Shown piece by piece: positions 63,101 to 64,000 of a DNA stretch of 64,000 nucleotides. Within the stretch, counting starts at the first letter, position 1; each line of letters starts with the position of its first letter. The stretch comes from CBDCUW01 sp965222745 (GTDB lineage: Bacteria > Planctomycetota > Planctomycetia > Pirellulales > Pirellulaceae): contig CBDCUW010000005.1 in assembly GCA_965222745.1 (NCBI GenBank), positions 2,480,001-2,544,000 on the forward strand, read 5' to 3'. The position numbers and the translations under genes are program-made. The notes below the pieces were generated by a model. The model saw nothing but the letters and a program-made list of their open reading frames with translations, did not search any database and had not been told where the DNA came from.

Positions 63101-64000
63101 GTATTCCAGTGTGACCAGGTCGCCTTGCTGATCCTCCCTTGAAATCGGGCGTCCCAGTGCGTCGAAGGTGTAGGTCACCATGCCAAATCCGCTGTCGCCG
63201 GCTTGAGTGCCAGTGACGTGATCAGGAAGGGTTTCCGAAAGCAGATTGCCGACGTCATCACGCGCGTAGGTCGTGACCGATCCGGAGCGGTCGGTCACCG
63301 TCGCCACCTTGCCGTTGGACGTGTAGGTGAACTGAACGGTCGCCCCCGTGCGATCAACCAAGCTGACCAATCGTCCGCGACTGTCGTAGTTCCGCTTGAT
63401 ATCCTTGCCCTTGGCGTCGATCTGCTTGACAAGTTGCCCAGCCGAGTTGTATTCGGACTGCCGGACCTTGTTGGTCGGATCGGTCGTCGAAAGGGTCCGA
63501 GAGAGTTCGTCGTAAGTGAACGACTGAGTGGCTCCACCGGGCGCCGCCGACGAAAGTAGATTTCCACTGGCGTCGTAATCGAAGGTTTGAACCGCTCCAC
63601 CCTGATCCGAGTATTGAATCCGTCGTCCGCATGCGTCGGTCAGTTCCGACTTCACATAGCCGAGCGAATCGACCTGTTGCGTGGAGACGCAAGTGCCATA
63701 TCCACTGACATTCGACGTGGCATCATAGATCGTGCAATTCCAAACCAGCAGATCGTTGGGCGTGGTACCGGTGTAGGGCACCAGACTACCCTCCATGACC
63801 GCCCGACCAAGCGAATCCGAAATCGTGAAACTGACTTCCTCTTCCGCGTTGATCGTGACAACCGCCGACCCCGTGGAGTCCGTACCGAAGCTGACTGCGG
63901 CACCGCCATTGGCAGTCGTATCGGCCAACTTCGTCAAAGCGGTCGCCAACGACACGTTGTAACTGCCACCCTGATCGAGTTGCTGAACGCTCACGCCCGT
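60110..64000 (-). CDS. RHS-repeat protein with Cys-rich solenoid-like C-terminus, 5' end outside window
   Basis: At least 1296 residues, open to the right edge. The first ~650 visible residues are YD repeats (TFDYDASGNLLSS, RNYDSRGRLVSL). The conserved RHS core follows (TGIGYYRSRYYDPDLGRFLSRDP). The tip after the core is not a known toxin. From about 61520 down to 60705 it has some 28 Cys-Ser motifs (CSGQ, CSAQ, CSGN) spaced alternately about 8 and 10-12 residues apart, rich in Gly and Ala. Then comes a beta-rich domain (ARLEVDPSEALVIQALDLRQI...LTLALSASRL) and a disordered acidic end. Export is expected, but the N-terminus is not visible. Confidence 0.88.
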   Translation of the reverse strand, partial: TGVSVQQLDQGGSYNVSLATALTKLADTTANGGAAVSFGTDSTGSAVVTINAEEEVSFTISDSLGRAVMEGSLVPYTGTTPNDLLVWNCTIYDATSNVSGYGTCVSTQQVDSLGYVKSELTDACGRRIQYSDQGGAVQTFDYDASGNLLSSAAPGGATQSFTYDELSRTLSTTDPTNKVRQSEYNSAGQLVKQIDAKGKDIKRNYDSRGRLVSLVDRTGATVQFTYTSNGKVATVTDRSGSVTTYARDDVGNLLSETLPDHVTGTQAGDSGFGMVTYTFDALGRPISREDQQGDLVTLEYDLAGQMTEREYQGAAGGPLAGLSSSDTFTFDKVGRMLTAVSGPYSNTVTFTYDEVGRKATESVALLGQTYQTTAAYNSRSELTSITYPGGTVVQRSYHPAGELNQVTRAGQSVDQRTYDTAGRLNSSSLGNGVSTTWQYNADSFIAVANTTHPAGVSQGLQVGTYQFTYDANKNKTAATIAGVSTAINDLGIASMSHDDEDRIVGLTRTGGTTEAWSYSSSGDWNSSSRDGVQTSRVHNAAHETTSIGGASLTYDTKGNLTLDATVSPSRGFDWGVYHLDGVDTDGDGTADQTFTYDAIGRRIGVTESSTTQVAVPFGNQSLKEYEISGGSSVAGREYFYGSYVDEMIATYDSALSEMYYYHLDDLYSVIAVTDDTGTVVERYAYDGFGNCVIFDPVAQQVINNSLIDANRRFTGQEFSDSTGIGYYRSRYYDPDLGRFLSRDPAVTDLLTRQGLSPFGAMTFDSQLTPSRSTRGGDALSMLASSAGMSASDSPLFQEVRSTAAYSYVNNAPNNMTDPNGQSWILIYSSCGLPICSAAVICAGNAGASSVAIICSGNVGACSAGLICSGSAGGACSGGLVCSGTLSGGACSASVFACSGQTIGACSGSVTGGCSLQAAGACSGQAAAAAACSGQATGACSANIGIANVCSAQAMGYCSGQAAAATVCSGQLIGLCSGQAGGMAVCSGQFIAGGCSAQVTAIGGNVCSATKVGVCSSIQIGNNNVCSGMVAGACSAQVSVGNNNICSGVVAAFCSGQTGTGSNNYCSTTAHGPCSGQHHIVPGTNICSGAGQVCPCDILNARLEVDPSEALVIQALDLRQITAGDVELTLALSASRLPEESTIQLYVEKDGVELAARRCSGSGGVNRMEMPQALLRGSQLSLALVDSGGSVILRTPRLEVYSSTTDQLAIRLPVTNPAATPALANATPAESDSGRENGSLSNGRLEDEESTTLVRKPGSRIEARESKEPQDDHITSATDLKAVRRQPLLLMSVLPLD
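60705..61520 (-). repeat. coding tandem repeat: paired CS motifs in the RHS tip
   Basis: Successive units such as CSGQAAAATV-CSGQLIGL and CSAQVSVGNNNI-CSGVVAAF make an 18-20 residue period with two cysteines. The earliest units (CSGNVGA, CSAGLI) are shorter and irregular, the later ones regular. The pattern suggests a stacked beta structure with cysteine ladders. Confidence 0.8.

Noticed and set aside
1..64000. CRISPR arrays, tRNA and rRNA genes.
   Set aside because: No regularly spaced direct repeats with unique spacers and no cloverleaf or ribosomal RNA sequence were seen on either strand.

Overview
The window reads as part of a planctomycete chromosome, most likely a Rhodopirellula or other Pirellulaceae relative. 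This is an inference from gene content: an Flp-type pilin beside a HAMP-like membrane protein, large RHS proteins, GATase-like membrane operons, few strong Shine-Dalgarno sites, and ISAzo13, ISKra4, IS1380 and IS701 type insertion sequences. Ordinary backbone lies at the two ends. On the left (1-2720) are an ABC-2 permease, a Flp pilin and a HAMP-like protein. On the right (about 54760-64000) are a three-gene membrane operon and a large RHS protein, both on the minus strand. Between them is a roughly 50 kb accessory island.

The island is not random. One unit recurs four times on the plus strand: a conserved promoter and left end; a ~700-residue protein with a DnaG-like Toprim_N region and a P-loop ATPase; a conserved untranslated leader; a small protein related to the DNA core-binding (SAM-like) domain of tyrosine recombinases but without a catalytic domain; a GC-rich hairpin; and an attachment-like site built on the box GACGCATACGGACG. 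The units start near 9.2, 19.6, 34.7 and 44.2 kb. Only unit 3 also carries a complete tyrosine recombinase (38351-39322). A fifth copy of the site (4242) lies exactly where an RHS gene fragment is cut.

Downstream of each site comes small cargo with its own start signals: a MazF-type toxin pair, a RelE/ParE pair, an unknown 112-127 residue protein, a RelA/SpoT-domain protein and a second ParE-type pair. Four of the five cargo zones are followed by a ~0.9-1 kb non-coding repeat (R1-R4). Hairpin stems in these repeats differ in sequence between copies but stay complementary. The overall pattern, site - stabilising cargo - R repeat - accessory genes - primase/core-binding unit - site, resembles an integron-like or tandem integrative array. 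I do not recognise it as a described system.

Larger accessory genes sit between R repeats and the next unit. They are a radical SAM/SPASM enzyme overlapping a HerA-like ATPase, a three-gene polysaccharide set (glycosyltransferase, a GT25-sulfotransferase-like-GH16 fusion, carbamoyltransferase), and an HExxH protein with a small partner. Insertion sequences have hit the island repeatedly. Exact ends and target duplications show an ISKra4-like element inside an IS701 transposase, another inside codon 13 of the radical SAM gene, an ISAs1 element inside a third ISKra4-like element, an IS1380 copy in the last codons of the GH16 fusion, and an IS200 element inside unit 4.
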